A DNA stretch of 64,000 nucleotides, from NCBI RefSeq assembly GCF_033304595.1, contig NZ_CP116341.1, positions 2,893,001-2,957,000 of the forward strand. The letters run 5' to 3'. Shown one piece after another: positions 21,963 through 31,544 of the stretch. The notes beneath the pieces are model-generated. The model was not told the origin of the DNA. It did no database searches and saw nothing but the letters and a program-made list of their open reading frames with translations. The stretch is from Sporosarcina jeotgali (GTDB taxonomy: Bacteria; Bacillota; Bacilli; Bacillales_A; Planococcaceae). How positions within the stretch are numbered: position 1 is the stretch's first letter; each line of letters opens with the position of its first letter. Made by a program: the position numbers and the translations under genes.

Positions 21963-21991
21963 AGTATAGAACGAATTGGAGATAGATGCAA
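21963..21991 (-). promoter_or_regulatory. Candidate promoter P1 of the S10 operon
   Basis: Minus strand TTGCAT (21991-21986), 17-bp spacer, TATACT (21968-21963). The -10 is good, the -35 poor. Transcripts would begin near 21956 and meet the terminator-like hairpin within the first 40 nt. Confidence 0.4.
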
Positions 21992-22420
21992 CTAATTTGT
22001 GGTGAATGTTTGCAAGTTTTTTGGATTATTTTTGAGTGATGTTTCAGGAACTAGGTTCGGAAATAAAAGAATTTAATTTTGATATTCTGTTTTTGTGCTC
22101 TTTATATTTTAAGTGGAGTGGTGTTTTGCCGGGGTGGATTTTTCGCCGGGTTGTACTTTGTGTAAATTAATTTGATATAGGTTTCTACTGCACTGGAATG
22201 TTTTTTTGCGGAGTTTGTGATTAGTTGTATAGAGTCTATGAACAAAATGCAGAGTCAGGGAATCAATCTTTGCTTAGCGGGGGTGATTCTTAGCGAATGT
22301 CATTCCGCTGCAGTTAATGGGTTTGTGAAACAAAGCAGACAAATTCATCTTGGTTTTGTTTGTTGGATTAGAATTGAGCGGACTTTGCAGCAGCGGCAGG
22401 GATAGCAGTTGAATCATATA
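21992..22420. other. Gene-free spacer between the rpsJ promoter and the repeat array
   Basis: About 430 bp, AT-rich towards 22000-22200, with no convincing gene, RNA or terminator on either strand. Short open frames here have no ribosome site or recognisable product. Transcription from tuf should already have stopped at 22979. Confidence 0.5.
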
Positions 22421-22940
22421 ATTACGAGGTTTCTTTGGGGTTATGATCATTTCTATATGGTTATGAGCGGTTCTTCGGGGTTATGATCATTTCTACACGG
22501 TTATGAGCGGTTCTTTCGGGTTATGAGCGGTTCTCCGAGGTTATGATCATTTTCACACGCTTATGAGCGGTTCTCTGCGTTTATGATCACTTCTTCACGG
22601 TTATGAGCGGTTCTCCGAGGTTATGATCACTTCTTCACGCTTATGAGCGGTTCTCCGTGGTTATGATCATTTCTACACGGTTATGAGCGGTTCTCCGAGG
22701 TTATGATCACTTCTTCACGTTTATGAGCGGTTCTCCGAGTTTATGATCACTTCTTCACGCTTATGAGCGGTTCTCCGAGGTTATGATTACTTCTTCACGT
22801 TTATGAGCGGTTCTCCGAGTTTATGATCACTTCTTCACGTTTATGAGCGGTTCTCCGAGTTTATGATCACTTTCACATGGTTATGAGCGATCTCCAGAGT
22901 TCACGACCGCTACTACACGTTTATATTCATTCCTAAAGAT
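22421..22940. repeat. Alternating 20-bp tandem repeat array (40-bp higher-order period)
   Basis: About 24-26 head-to-tail units of exactly 20 bp, in strict register from 22441 to 22900 and degenerate at both ends. Two forms alternate: B, TTATGAGCGGTTCTCCGAGG, and A, TTATGATCACTTCTTCACGG (or ATGATCAT, itself a palindrome). Both share TTATGA. The A-B order is broken only once, by two consecutive B units at 22501-22540. No insertion or deletion was seen across 23 units. It fills the space between the tuf terminator and the rpsJ promoters and cannot be coding because TGA/TAA recurs in the register. Function not recognised. Confidence 0.95.
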
Positions 22941-22978
22941 TCACAGGACGCTTGGCCGACCTGGCAATTAAAAGACAT

Positions 22979-23005
22979 AAAAAAACCCGCCACAAGGGCG
23001 GGTTT
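22979..23005 (-). terminator. Rho-independent terminator of tuf
   Basis: Minus strand AAACCCGCC (23005-22997) pairs with GGCGGGTTT (22991-22983), followed by a run of seven T ending at 22979, 8 bp after the tuf stop codon. This closes the rplGB-rpsL-rpsG-fusA-tuf transcript. Confidence 0.9.
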
Positions 23006-23012
23006 AAAGGTA

Positions 23013-24200
23013 TTACTTAACGATTGTAGCTACAACGCCAGCTCCAACTGTACGTCCACCTTCACGGATTGAGAATTTAGTACCTTCTTCAATCGCGATT
23101 GGAGAGATCAGTTCGATAGTCATTTCAACGTTATCGCCAGGCATAACCATTTCTACGCCTTCTGGAAGAGAGATGATTCCAGTTACGTCAGTTGTACGGA
23201 AGTAGAACTGTGGGCGGTAGTTTGAGAAGAATGGAGTGTGACGTCCACCTTCTTCTTTTGATAGAACATAAACTTCAGATTTGAAGTTTGTGTGCGGCGT
23301 GATAGTACCTGGCTTAGCAAGTACTTGTCCACGCTCGATGTCTTCACGTGCTACACCACGAAGCAATGCTCCGATGTTGTCGCCAGCTTCTGCATAGTCA
23401 AGAAGTTTACGGAACATTTCTACACCTGTTACAGTAGTAGCTTTAGGCTCTTCAGTCAAACCAATGATGTCAACAGTATCGCCGACTTTAACTACTCCAC
23501 GCTCAACGCGTCCAGTAGCAACTGTACCACGTCCTGTGATTGAGAATACGTCCTCAACAGGCATCATGAATGGCTTGTCAGTGTCGCGCTCTGGAGTTGG
23601 GATGTAGCTATCAACTGCGTCCATAAGCTCAACAATTTTTTCTTCCCATGCTTCTTCGCCTTCAAGTGCTTTAAGTGCTGAACCTTTGATAACAGGAATG
23701 TCATCGCCAGGGAAGTCGTATTCAGAAAGAAGATCACGAATTTCCATTTCAACAAGCTCAAGAAGCTCTTCGTCGTCTACCATGTCACATTTGTTCATGA
23801 AGACTACTAGGTAAGGTACACCAACTTGACGTGAAAGAAGGATGTGCTCACGAGTTTGTGGCATTGGGCCGTCAGCTGCAGAAACAACAAGGATTCCGCC
23901 GTCCATTTGAGCAGCGCCTGTGATCATGTTTTTAACATAGTCGGCGTGTCCTGGGCAGTCTACGTGTGCGTAGTGACGAGTTGCTGTTTCGTATTCAACG
24001 TGTGAAGTATTGATTGTGATACCGCGTTCTTTTTCTTCTGGTGCGTTATCAACGTCAGCGTATGAACGTGCTTCACCGCCGCCTTTTTTTGCAAGTACTG
24101 TTGCGATTGCAGCAGTCAAAGTTGTTTTACCGTGGTCAACGTGACCAATTGTTCCAACGTTTGCGTGTGTTTTGGACCGATCGAATTTTTCTTTAGCCAT
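23013..24200 (-). CDS. tuf: Elongation factor Tu
   Basis: A 395-aa GTPase delivering aminoacyl-tRNA to the ribosomal A site. P-loop GHVDHGKT near residue 19, G2 [12 protein letters not shown]3 DCPGHADY, G4 NKCD and the C-terminal beta domains ([13 protein letters not shown]) are intact. Length matches Bacillales EF-Tu. It has a good AGGAGG site, its own promoter after fusA, and a strong hairpin at the start of its leader. Confidence 0.99.
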   Translation of the reverse strand: MAKEKFDRSKTHANVGTIGHVDHGKTTLTAAIATVLAKKGGGEARSYADVDNAPEEKERGITINTSHVEYETATRHYAHVDCPGHADYVKNMITGAAQMDGGILVVSAADGPMPQTREHILLSRQVGVPYLVVFMNKCDMVDDEELLELVEMEIRDLLSEYDFPGDDIPVIKGSALKALEGEEAWEEKIVELMDAVDSYIPTPERDTDKPFMMPVEDVFSITGRGTVATGRVERGVVKVGDTVDIIGLTEEPKATTVTGVEMFRKLLDYAEAGDNIGALLRGVAREDIERGQVLAKPGTITPHTNFKSEVYVLSKEEGGRHTPFFSNYRPQFYFRTTDVTGIISLPEGVEMVMPGDNVEMTIELISPIAIEEGTKFSIREGGRTVGAGVVATIVK

Positions 24201-24245
24201 TTTGGAGTTCCTCCTCTAAATTGAGTATGATTTTAGTTTTATAGA

Positions 24246-24280
24246 TATGGAACGAAGGCCGCGCGACCTCCGATTCCATA
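24246..24280 (-). promoter_or_regulatory. 5' leader hairpin of tuf mRNA
   Basis: Minus strand TATGGAA (24280-24274) pairs with TTCCATA (24252-24246), with further GGAGG/CCTTC-type pairs inside. It lacks a T run, so it is not a terminator. It would lie within about 6 nt of the 5' end of mRNA from the promoter at 24293-24321, a position that typically protects mRNA from decay. Role inferred. Confidence 0.5.
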
Positions 24281-24292
24281 GCTTACAAGGTA

Positions 24293-24321
24293 GTTATACT
24301 TGATTGAAAGCCAAATTTCAA
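24293..24321 (-). promoter_or_regulatory. Sigma-A promoter of tuf
   Basis: Minus strand TTGAAA (24321-24316), 17-bp spacer, TATAAC (24298-24293), immediately after the fusA stop codon. It allows tuf to be made in excess of the upstream str-operon genes. Confidence 0.65.
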
Positions 24322-26400
24322 TTATTGGCCTTTATTTTTCTTAATGACTTCTTCAGCAACTGATTTCGGCACTTCTTCGTAGTGGTCGAAAGTCATTGAG
24401 AAGACGCCGCGTCCTTGTGTGTTCGAACGGAGAGATGTCGCATAACCGAACATTTCTGCCAAAGGAACCATAGCACGAACGACTTGTGCATTACCGCGTG
24501 CGTCCATTCCTTCTACGCGACCGCGACGAGAAGTGATGTCACCCATAATATCTCCCATGTATTCATCTGGGATGATGACTTCAACTTTCATTGTTGGCTC
24601 GAGAAGAACTGGATCACATTTAGATACTGCATTTTTCAAAGCCATAGATGCTGCGATTTTGAAGGCCATTTCGTTTGAGTCAACATCATGGTAAGAACCG
24701 TCGAATAGACGAGCCTTAATGTCGATCAAAGGATAACCTGCAAGAACACCGTTATTAAGGGAGTCACGCACACCTGCTTCGATTGCTGGAATGTATTCAC
24801 GAGGAACTACACCACCAACGATGTTGTTCTTGAATTCAAATCCTGCGCCCTCTTCGTTTGGTTCGAATTCGATCCAAACGTGTCCGAATTGTCCGCGTCC
24901 ACCAGACTGACGTACGAATTTACCTTCGACTTCAGCGCCTTTGCGGAACGTTTCACGATACGATACTTGAGGAGCACCAACGTTTGCTTCCACTTTGAAT
25001 TCACGGCGCAGACGGTCAACGATGATATCCAAGTGGAGCTCACCCATACCTGCGATAATGACTTCACCAGTTTCCTGGTCAGTGTGTGCACGGAACGTTG
25101 GATCTTCTTCTTGAAGTTTACCTAGAGCTTGTCCCATTTTGTCTTGGTCAGCCTTTGTTTTCGGCTCGATCGCAACAGAGATAACCGGCTCAGGGAATTC
25201 CATAGATTCAAGAATGATCATAGCTTTGTCGTCACAAAGCGTATCGCCAGTTCCTGTATCTTTTAGTCCAACAGCAGCAGCAATTTCTCCTGCGTGAACT
25301 TCGGAAATTTCTTCACGGTGGTTAGCGTGCATTTGCAGGATACGACCTACACGTTCACGCTTGTCTTTAGAAGAGTTCTTGATATAAGAACCCGACTGCA
25401 AGACACCTGAGTAAACACGGAAGAATGTAAGTTTACCGACATAAGGGTCAGTCATAACTTTGAACGCAAGTGCTGAGAATGGTGCTTCATCGCTAGCTTT
25501 ACGCTCTTCTTCTTGTTCAGTTTCAGGGTTGATCCCCATCATTGGCGGTAGATCAGTTGGAGCTGGCAAGTAGTCGATGACAGCATCTAGTACAAGTTGA
25601 ACTCCTTTGTTTTTGAAAGCAGTACCACAAACAACTGGGTAGAATTCTACAGCCAATGTTGCTTTACGGATTGCATTTTTAAGTTCTTCGACTGAGAGTT
25701 CTTCTCCGCCAAGGTATTTTTCCATGAGAACTTCATCGAAATCTACAATAGCTTCAACCAAACGCTCGCGAGCTTTTTCTGCTTCCGCGCGGTATTCTTC
25801 AGGAATTTCTCCGACTTCAACATTCATACCAGTATCATCTGGATAGAAGTTAGCTTTCATTTCGACTAGGTCGATGATTGCTTCGAAGTCATCTTCCGCA
25901 CCAATTGGTAATTGGATTGGGTGTGCATTCGCTTGAAGACGCTCTTGGAGTGTGCCAACCGAATAAAGGAAGTCAGCTCCAGTTTTGTCCATTTTGTTGA
26001 CAAATACGAGACGTGGAACGCCGTATGTTGTCGCTTGACGCCAAACTGTTTCTGTCTGTGGCTCAACACCAGATTGTGCATCAAGAACCGTTACAGCACC
26101 ATCAAGTACACGAAGTGAACGTTCAACTTCAACTGTGAAGTCTACGTGTCCTGGAGTATCGATGATGTTAACACGGTGGCCTTTCCAACTTGCTGTTGTC
26201 GCAGCTGAAGTGATCGTGATTCCACGCTCTTGCTCCTGCTCCATCCAGTCCATCTGAGACGCACCTTCGTGCGTTTCTCCGATTTTGTGGATACGACCTG
26301 TGTAATAAAGGATCCGCTCAGTCGTTGTTGTTTTACCAGCATCGATGTGAGCCATGATACCAATGTTACGAGTATTCTCTAAGGAGAACTCTCTACCCAT
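24322..26400 (-). CDS. fusA: Elongation factor G
   Basis: A 692-aa translocase GTPase starting [20 protein letters not shown], with P-loop AHIDAGKTT at 17-25, [13 protein letters not shown] and EF-G domains III-V ([35 protein letters not shown]). It moves tRNA-mRNA through the ribosome. It follows rpsG by 51 bp. No sign of a second fusA-like paralogue here. Confidence 0.99.
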   Translation of the reverse strand: MGREFSLENTRNIGIMAHIDAGKTTTTERILYYTGRIHKIGETHEGASQMDWMEQEQERGITITSAATTASWKGHRVNIIDTPGHVDFTVEVERSLRVLDGAVTVLDAQSGVEPQTETVWRQATTYGVPRLVFVNKMDKTGADFLYSVGTLQERLQANAHPIQLPIGAEDDFEAIIDLVEMKANFYPDDTGMNVEVGEIPEEYRAEAEKARERLVEAIVDFDEVLMEKYLGGEELSVEELKNAIRKATLAVEFYPVVCGTAFKNKGVQLVLDAVIDYLPAPTDLPPMMGINPETEQEEERKASDEAPFSALAFKVMTDPYVGKLTFFRVYSGVLQSGSYIKNSSKDKRERVGRILQMHANHREEISEVHAGEIAAAVGLKDTGTGDTLCDDKAMIILESMEFPEPVISVAIEPKTKADQDKMGQALGKLQEEDPTFRAHTDQETGEVIIAGMGELHLDIIVDRLRREFKVEANVGAPQVSYRETFRKGAEVEGKFVRQSGGRGQFGHVWIEFEPNEEGAGFEFKNNIVGGVVPREYIPAIEAGVRDSLNNGVLAGYPLIDIKARLFDGSYHDVDSNEMAFKIAASMALKNAVSKCDPVLLEPTMKVEVIIPDEYMGDIMGDITSRRGRVEGMDARGNAQVVRAMVPLAEMFGYATSLRSNTQGRGVFSMTFDHYEEVPKSVAEEVIKKNKGQ

Positions 26401-26451
26401 TTTGTATTGCTCCCTCCATATAGGAATAACGAATTGATGAACGAGTGGATT

Positions 26452-26922
26452 TTACCAGCGGTAGTGAGCGAATGCTTTGTTCGCTTCTGCCATCTTGTGC
26501 ATTTCTTCACGACGCTTAACAGATGCGCCTGTGTTGTTTGATGCGTCAAGAATTTCGTTCGCAAGACGTTCTTCCATTGTCTTTTCACCGCGAGTACGTG
26601 AATAGTTCACAAGGTAACGAAGACCAAGAGTCGTGCGTCGCTCTGGACGAACTTCAACTGGTACTTGATAGTTAGCTCCACCTACACGGCGTGCGCGAAC
26701 TTCAAGAACTGGCATTACATTGTTTAGTGCTGCTTCAAATACTTCAATCGGATCATTTCCAGAACGTTCTTTAACAAGTTCGAACGCACCGTATAAAATT
26801 TTCTGAGAAGTACCTTTCTTACCGTCTACCATCATTTTGTTGATGAGGCGGCTGACAAGCTTCGAATTATAAATCGGATCTGGCAAAACGTCACGTTTTG
26901 CTACTGGACCTTTACGAGGCAT
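26452..26922 (-). CDS. rpsG: 30S ribosomal protein S7
   Basis: A 156-aa protein beginning [20 protein letters not shown], with the mRNA/tRNA-contacting hairpin [16 protein letters not shown] and the C-terminal KAFAHYRW. S7 initiates assembly of the 30S head. It lies 35 bp after rpsL and has a clear AAAGGAGG site. Confidence 0.98.
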   Translation of the reverse strand: MPRKGPVAKRDVLPDPIYNSKLVSRLINKMMVDGKKGTSQKILYGAFELVKERSGNDPIEVFEAALNNVMPVLEVRARRVGGANYQVPVEVRPERRTTLGLRYLVNYSRTRGEKTMEERLANEILDASNNTGASVKRREEMHKMAEANKAFAHYRW

Positions 26923-26957
26923 GGTGTGTTCCTCCTTTCAAAATAGTTGCTGATTTA

Positions 26958-27377
26958 TTATTTTTTCTCTTTTGGTTTTTTCGCACCGTAGTGTGAACGG
27001 CTTTGCATACGGCCAGTTACACCAGCAGTATCAAGTGCTCCACGTACGATGTGGTAACGTACACCCGGTAAGTCTTTTACTTTACCTCCACGGATTAGAA
27101 CAACACTGTGCTCTTGAAGGTTGTGACCTTCACCAGGGATATAAGCGTTAACTTCCAATGTGTTTGTCAAACGAACACGAGCATATTTACGAAGAGCCGA
27201 GTTTGGCTTCTTCGGAGTCATTGTGCCCACACGTGTGCAGACACCTCGTTTTTGTGGCGAGTTGACATTCGTCATTGACTTTTTGAAACTGTTATACGTT
27301 TTTCCAAGTGCCGGGGCTTTTGAACCGCTAGTATTCGACTGGCGAGGTTTGCGGACCAATTGGTTAATTGTAGGCAT
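26958..27377 (-). CDS. rpsL: 30S ribosomal protein S12
   Basis: The ATG at 27377 gives the 139-aa protein [20 protein letters not shown]; in-frame sequence upstream lies in the untranslated region. The decoding loops [15 protein letters not shown] and [18 protein letters not shown] carry lysines at the usual streptomycin-response positions, so the sequence appears wild-type. S12 sits at the decoding centre. It follows rplGB by 100 bp. Confidence 0.98.
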   Translation of the reverse strand: MPTINQLVRKPRQSNTSGSKAPALGKTYNSFKKSMTNVNSPQKRGVCTRVGTMTPKKPNSALRKYARVRLTNTLEVNAYIPGEGHNLQEHSVVLIRGGKVKDLPGVRYHIVRGALDTAGVTGRMQSRSHYGAKKPKEKK

Positions 27378-27477
27378 CGGTTTTTCCTCCTTCCAACTTC
27401 TTTTTAAGACCACACATCCAGGTGGTTCATTTTTTGGGTAAAAACAAAGGCTTTGCACATTTTTTGCGCAAAAACCG

Positions 27478-27726
27478 TTAATCAGTGATGACGACCACTG
27501 ATGCAGCTACTTGAATGCCACATGCTTTTCCAAGTTCATCCCGAGAATCAACATATGATAATGGAACTCCTTGACGAGCTGCTTCTTCAATTACAGGAGT
27601 GGTTACCCGCTCTTCTGCATCTTGTGCAATGAAGACTTCATGCGCCTTATTCAGACGAATCGTTTTCACTGCTTGCTTTGTACCGATGATCAGCTTCTTT
27701 GCCTGAATGACTTTATCATAAGACAT
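27478..27726 (-). CDS. rplGB: L7Ae-family RNA-binding protein (RplGB, YbxF)
   Basis: An 82-aa L7Ae/L30e/S12e-family protein beginning [20 protein letters not shown]. The start at 27726 follows GGAGGATGTCCTT. In B. subtilis this family binds K-turn RNA motifs, although a role in translation is not settled. It is first in the str cluster here, directly downstream of a strong promoter, and shares the locus with rpoC upstream. Confidence 0.92.
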   Translation of the reverse strand: MSYDKVIQAKKLIIGTKQAVKTIRLNKAHEVFIAQDAEERVTTPVIEEAARQGVPLSYVDSRDELGKACGIQVAASVVVITD

Positions 27727-27771
27727 AAGGACATCCTCCAAAGTACAGACATTCAACTATCAACCTTTTGT

Positions 27772-27800
27772 ATAGTACCATCTGCAAGACTGCATGTCAA
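27772..27800 (-). promoter_or_regulatory. Sigma-A promoter of the rplGB-rpsL-rpsG-fusA operon
   Basis: Minus strand TTGACA (27800-27795, perfect), 17-bp spacer, TACTAT (27777-27772), 45 bp before the rplGB start and downstream of the rpoC terminator. Confidence 0.75.
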
Positions 27801-27803
27801 CAG

Positions 27804-27840
27804 TAAAAAGAAAAACGGAAGGAGAACTTCCTCCCGTTTT
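27804..27840 (-). terminator. Rho-independent terminator of rpoC
   Basis: Minus strand AAAACGGGAGGA (27840-27829) pairs with TCCTTCCGTTTT (27823-27812), with one mismatch, followed by a T-rich tail ending near 27804. It lies 7 bp after the rpoC stop and ends the rpoB-rpoC transcript before the rplGB promoter. Confidence 0.85.
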
Positions 27841-27847
27841 AGTTTTA

Positions 27848-30800
27848 TTACTCTGCTGGTACTGCATCCTCTTCTACTTCGTCGCGATCCATTTCAATTC
27901 CGCGATAACGCTGCATGCCCGTTCCTGCTGGAATGAGCTTACCGATGATAACATTCTCTTTCAAGCCGAGAAGATCATCTGTTTTACCTTTGATGGCAGC
28001 ATCCGTCAATACACGTGTTGTTTCCTGGAACGATGCAGCAGATAGGAATGATTCTGTTTCTAGCGACGCTTTTGTAATACCAAGGATTACAGGACGCGCT
28101 GTCGCTGGAAGTTTGTTGGCTTTAAGAACTTTTCCGTTGGCATCCGCAAACTGATGGATGTCGAGCAGTGAGCCTGGAAGCAAGTCTGTGTCGCCCGCTT
28201 CAATGACGCGGACTTTACGCATCATCTGACGAACCATCACTTCAACGTGCTTATCCCCAATTTCAACACCCTGCATCCGGTATACTTTCTGCACTTCTTT
28301 CAGAAGGTATTCTTGAACAGTTGAAACGTCTTTTACAACAATCAATTCTTTTGGATCAATCGAACCTTCAGTCAATGCTTGACCGCGTTCAATCTCATCT
28401 CCTACCTCAACTTTCAAACGACCATTATATGGAGCAAGGTATTTACGTGTCTCCACGTCACCTTTAATCGTCATTTCTTTCTGTCCTTCACGGATCTCAT
28501 CGATATCTGTAACGATACCTTTGATTTGTGAAATAACAGCTTGACCTTTAGGGTTACGAGATTCGAAAATCTCCTGGATACGCGGAAGACCTTGTGTAAT
28601 GTCGTCTCCTGCTACACCGCCTGTGTGGAATGTACGCATTGTAAGCTGTGTTCCTGGTTCCCCGATTGACTGAGCCGCAATAATACCAACTGCTTCTCCA
28701 ACTTCAACCGCTTCTCCAGTAGCCAGGTTAATGCCGTAACATTTCTTACAAACACCGTGTTTTGTATTACAAGTGAACGCCGAACGAATCGACATAGTCG
28801 TAATACCTGCACCGATGATCGCCTGAGCGATATCCGCTGTAATAAGCTGGTTTTTCTCTACTAAGACTTCTCCCGTTTCAGGATGAAGCACTTTCTTCTT
28901 AGCGTGACGGCCTTCAATACGCTCATCTAGCGGTTCAATCATTTCAACGCCTTCAGTAAGGGCTGAAATTTCAAGTCCGCGGTCTGTGCCACAGTCGTCT
29001 TCACGAACAATGACATCTTGCGCAACATCAACGAGACGACGTGTAAGGTACCCTGAGTCAGCAGTTTTAAGGGCTGTATCAGCAAGTCCTTTACGCGCAC
29101 CGTGAGTGGAGATGAAATATTCGAGAACTGTAAGTCCTTCACGGAATGATGACTTGATCGGCAATTCAATGATACGTCCTGCCGGGTTGGCCATCAGTCC
29201 GCGCATACCTGCGAGCTGTGTAAAGTTAGACGCGTTACCACGGGCTCCAGAGTCACTCATCATGAAGATTGGATTTGTGTTTTCCAAAGAGTCCATCAGC
29301 TTGCCCTGGATGACATCTTTTGCATGGCTCCAGTAAGAAATAACACGATCGTAACGTTCTTCGTCTGTAATCAGACCGCGACGGAACTGCTGTGTCACTT
29401 TATCTACTTTCGCTTGTGCCTCTTGCAAGATTTCATGCTTATCCGGAAGTACCACGATATCAGCGATACCAATCGTAATTCCTGCACGTGTCGAGTATTT
29501 GAATCCAAGGTTTTTCATGCGGTCAAGCATTTTTGAAGTTTCAGTAATGTGGAATCTACGGAAGATCTCAGCAATGATTTCACCAAGGATCGCCTTCTTG
29601 AATGGTGACACGACTTCTGCGGCTTGGATGTACTTAGGAATATCCGTTGTGCCTGGCACAAAGTATTTAGCAGGTGTTTCAATTTGAAGATTGTTCATTG
29701 ACGGCTCGTTAATATAAGGGAATGACTCAGGAAGAATCTCGTTAAAGATTACTTTACCTACTGTCGTAATTAACAATTGGCTATTCTGTTCTTCTGTAAA
29801 CGTAGGGTTCTTGAGAGAGCTTGCCGCAATCGCAATACGGGAGTGCAAATGCACATGTCCGTTTTGATACGCAATCAATGCTTCGTTCATATTACTGAAC
29901 GTTTTACCTTCTCCAACAACACCTGGACGTTCAAGAGTTAAGTAATAGTTACCAAGTACCATATCCTGTGAAGGAGTTACAACCGGCTTACCATCCTTAG
30001 GATTCAAGATGTTCTGTGCAGCAAGCATTAGAAGACGCGCTTCCGCTTGCGCTTCTGCTGATAAAGGTACGTGTACAGCCATTTGGTCACCATCGAAGTC
30101 AGCATTATATGCTGTACATACAAGTGGGTGAAGCTGAATAGCGCGACCTTCAACAAGCATGGGTTCGAACGCCTGAATACCTAGACGGTGAAGCGTAGGG
30201 GCACGGTTCAAGAGAACTGGATGCTCCCGGATGACTTCTTCAAGAACATCCCATACTTCCGAATGCAATCGCTCGATTTTACGTTTCGCGCTCTTAATAT
30301 TGTGCGCAAGACCGCGTTCAACGAGTTCTTTCATAACAAATGGCTTGAATAACTCAATCGCCATTTCTTTAGGAAGCCCGCACTGATACATTTTCAAGTT
30401 AGGTCCTACGACGATAACTGAACGACCCGAGTAGTCAACACGTTTACCAAGTAAGTTCTGACGGAAACGCCCTTGCTTACCTTTCAACATGTGAGAAAGT
30501 GATTTCAACGGGCGGTTACCCGGTCCAGTTACAGGACGTCCGCGACGGCCGTTGTCCACGAGAGCATCAACAGCTTCTTGAAGCATACGTTTCTCGTTTT
30601 GAACGATGATTCCCGGCGCACCAAGATCCAATAGACGCTTCAGACGGTTGTTCCGGTTAATAACTCGACGATACAGGTCATTCAAATCGGAAGTCGCAAA
30701 ACGGCCGCCATCTAATTGAACCATCGGACGCAGTTCTGGAGGAACAACAGGAAGTACTTCAAGAACCATCCATTCAGGATGATTTCCAGAGTTACGGAAT

Positions 30801-31444
30801 GATTCCACAACTTCCAAACGACGGATCGCACGTGTACGGCGCTGTCCTTGAACTGTCTTGAGCTCTTCTTTCAAGCTCTCTGTTTCCTTATCCAAATCTA
30901 TAGCAGATAGAAGTTGTTCAATAGCTTCAGCACCCATAAGTGCTTGGAACTTGGAACCGTACTTTTCGCGGTACAACCGATACTCTTTTTCAGAAAGCAG
31001 CTGTTTGCGCTCAAGTGGCGTATCCGCTGGATCAACTACTACGTAAGATGCAAAGTAAATTACTTCTTCAAGTGCGCGTGGAGTCATATCCAGGATAAGT
31101 CCCATTCGGCTAGGAATCCCTTTGAAGTACCAAATGTGTGTTACTGGCGCTGCAAGTTCGATGTGGCCCATACGTTCACGGCGAACTTTCTGACGTGTGA
31201 CTTCTACGCCGCAGCGATCACAAACGACACCTTTGTAACGAACACGCTTATACTTACCGCAATGACATTCCCAGTCCTTTGTAGGTCCGAAAATACGTTC
31301 ACAGAACAACCCATCTTTTTCAGGCTTCAATGTACGATAATTGATTGTTTCAGGCTTCTTTACCTCACCATAAGACCAAGATCGGATCTTATCAGGAGAA
31401 GCTAGCCCTATTTTCATATACTCAAAATTATTAACATCTACCAA
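27848..31444 (-). CDS. rpoC: RNA polymerase beta-prime subunit
   Basis: A 1198-aa subunit starting [20 protein letters not shown]. It has the N-terminal zinc finger ([13 protein letters not shown], then CDRCG), the catalytic magnesium loop NADFDGDQM, and the second zinc site ([17 protein letters not shown]). The bridge helix and trigger loop region [20 protein letters not shown] is intact. It follows rpoB by 100 bp, with a terminator-like hairpin in that gap. Confidence 0.99.
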   Translation of the reverse strand: MVDVNNFEYMKIGLASPDKIRSWSYGEVKKPETINYRTLKPEKDGLFCERIFGPTKDWECHCGKYKRVRYKGVVCDRCGVEVTRQKVRRERMGHIELAAPVTHIWYFKGIPSRMGLILDMTPRALEEVIYFASYVVVDPADTPLERKQLLSEKEYRLYREKYGSKFQALMGAEAIEQLLSAIDLDKETESLKEELKTVQGQRRTRAIRRLEVVESFRNSGNHPEWMVLEVLPVVPPELRPMVQLDGGRFATSDLNDLYRRVINRNNRLKRLLDLGAPGIIVQNEKRMLQEAVDALVDNGRRGRPVTGPGNRPLKSLSHMLKGKQGRFRQNLLGKRVDYSGRSVIVVGPNLKMYQCGLPKEMAIELFKPFVMKELVERGLAHNIKSAKRKIERLHSEVWDVLEEVIREHPVLLNRAPTLHRLGIQAFEPMLVEGRAIQLHPLVCTAYNADFDGDQMAVHVPLSAEAQAEARLLMLAAQNILNPKDGKPVVTPSQDMVLGNYYLTLERPGVVGEGKTFSNMNEALIAYQNGHVHLHSRIAIAASSLKNPTFTEEQNSQLLITTVGKVIFNEILPESFPYINEPSMNNLQIETPAKYFVPGTTDIPKYIQAAEVVSPFKKAILGEIIAEIFRRFHITETSKMLDRMKNLGFKYSTRAGITIGIADIVVLPDKHEILQEAQAKVDKVTQQFRRGLITDEERYDRVISYWSHAKDVIQGKLMDSLENTNPIFMMSDSGARGNASNFTQLAGMRGLMANPAGRIIELPIKSSFREGLTVLEYFISTHGARKGLADTALKTADSGYLTRRLVDVAQDVIVREDDCGTDRGLEISALTEGVEMIEPLDERIEGRHAKKKVLHPETGEVLVEKNQLITADIAQAIIGAGITTMSIRSAFTCNTKHGVCKKCYGINLATGEAVEVGEAVGIIAAQSIGEPGTQLTMRTFHTGGVAGDDITQGLPRIQEIFESRNPKGQAVISQIKGIVTDIDEIREGQKEMTIKGDVETRKYLAPYNGRLKVEVGDEIERGQALTEGSIDPKELIVVKDVSTVQEYLLKEVQKVYRMQGVEIGDKHVEVMVRQMMRKVRVIEAGDTDLLPGSLLDIHQFADANGKVLKANKLPATARPVILGITKASLETESFLSAASFQETTRVLTDAAIKGKTDDLLGLKENVIIGKLIPAGTGMQRYRGIEMDRDEVEEDAVPAE

Positions 31445-31499
31445 GGAGCCTACCTCCCTCTTGTCTAGTCGCTGACTTGCCGGCCCTGTTATACCATTT

Positions 31500-31521
31500 A
31501 AAAAAGGGGGACAGTGCCCCC
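31500..31521 (-). terminator. Terminator-like hairpin between rpoB and rpoC
   Basis: Minus strand GGGGG (31521-31517), six-base loop CACTGT, CCCCC (31510-31506), then six T (31505-31500). It lies 24 bp after the rpoB stop and 56 bp before rpoC. Because rpoC must be expressed with rpoB, it probably acts as a partial attenuator, a processing site, or is suppressed. Confidence 0.7.
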
Positions 31522-31544
31522 ATTTATTAACTTTCGCTTACGAA

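Noticed and set aside
22421-22940. Repeat array considered as a CRISPR array
   Set aside because: Units are contiguous, 20 bp long, of two related types, with no unique spacers and no cas genes in the window.
22421-22940. Repeat array considered as coding for a repetitive protein
   Set aside because: The 20-bp period shifts frame every unit and the shared TTATGA brings stops on both strands; no ribosome site precedes it.
27461-27474. Perfect palindrome TTTTTGCGCAAAAA between rplGB and rpsL
   Set aside because: As RNA it has no room for a loop beyond a few bases and no terminator tail; it may be chance in AT-rich DNA.
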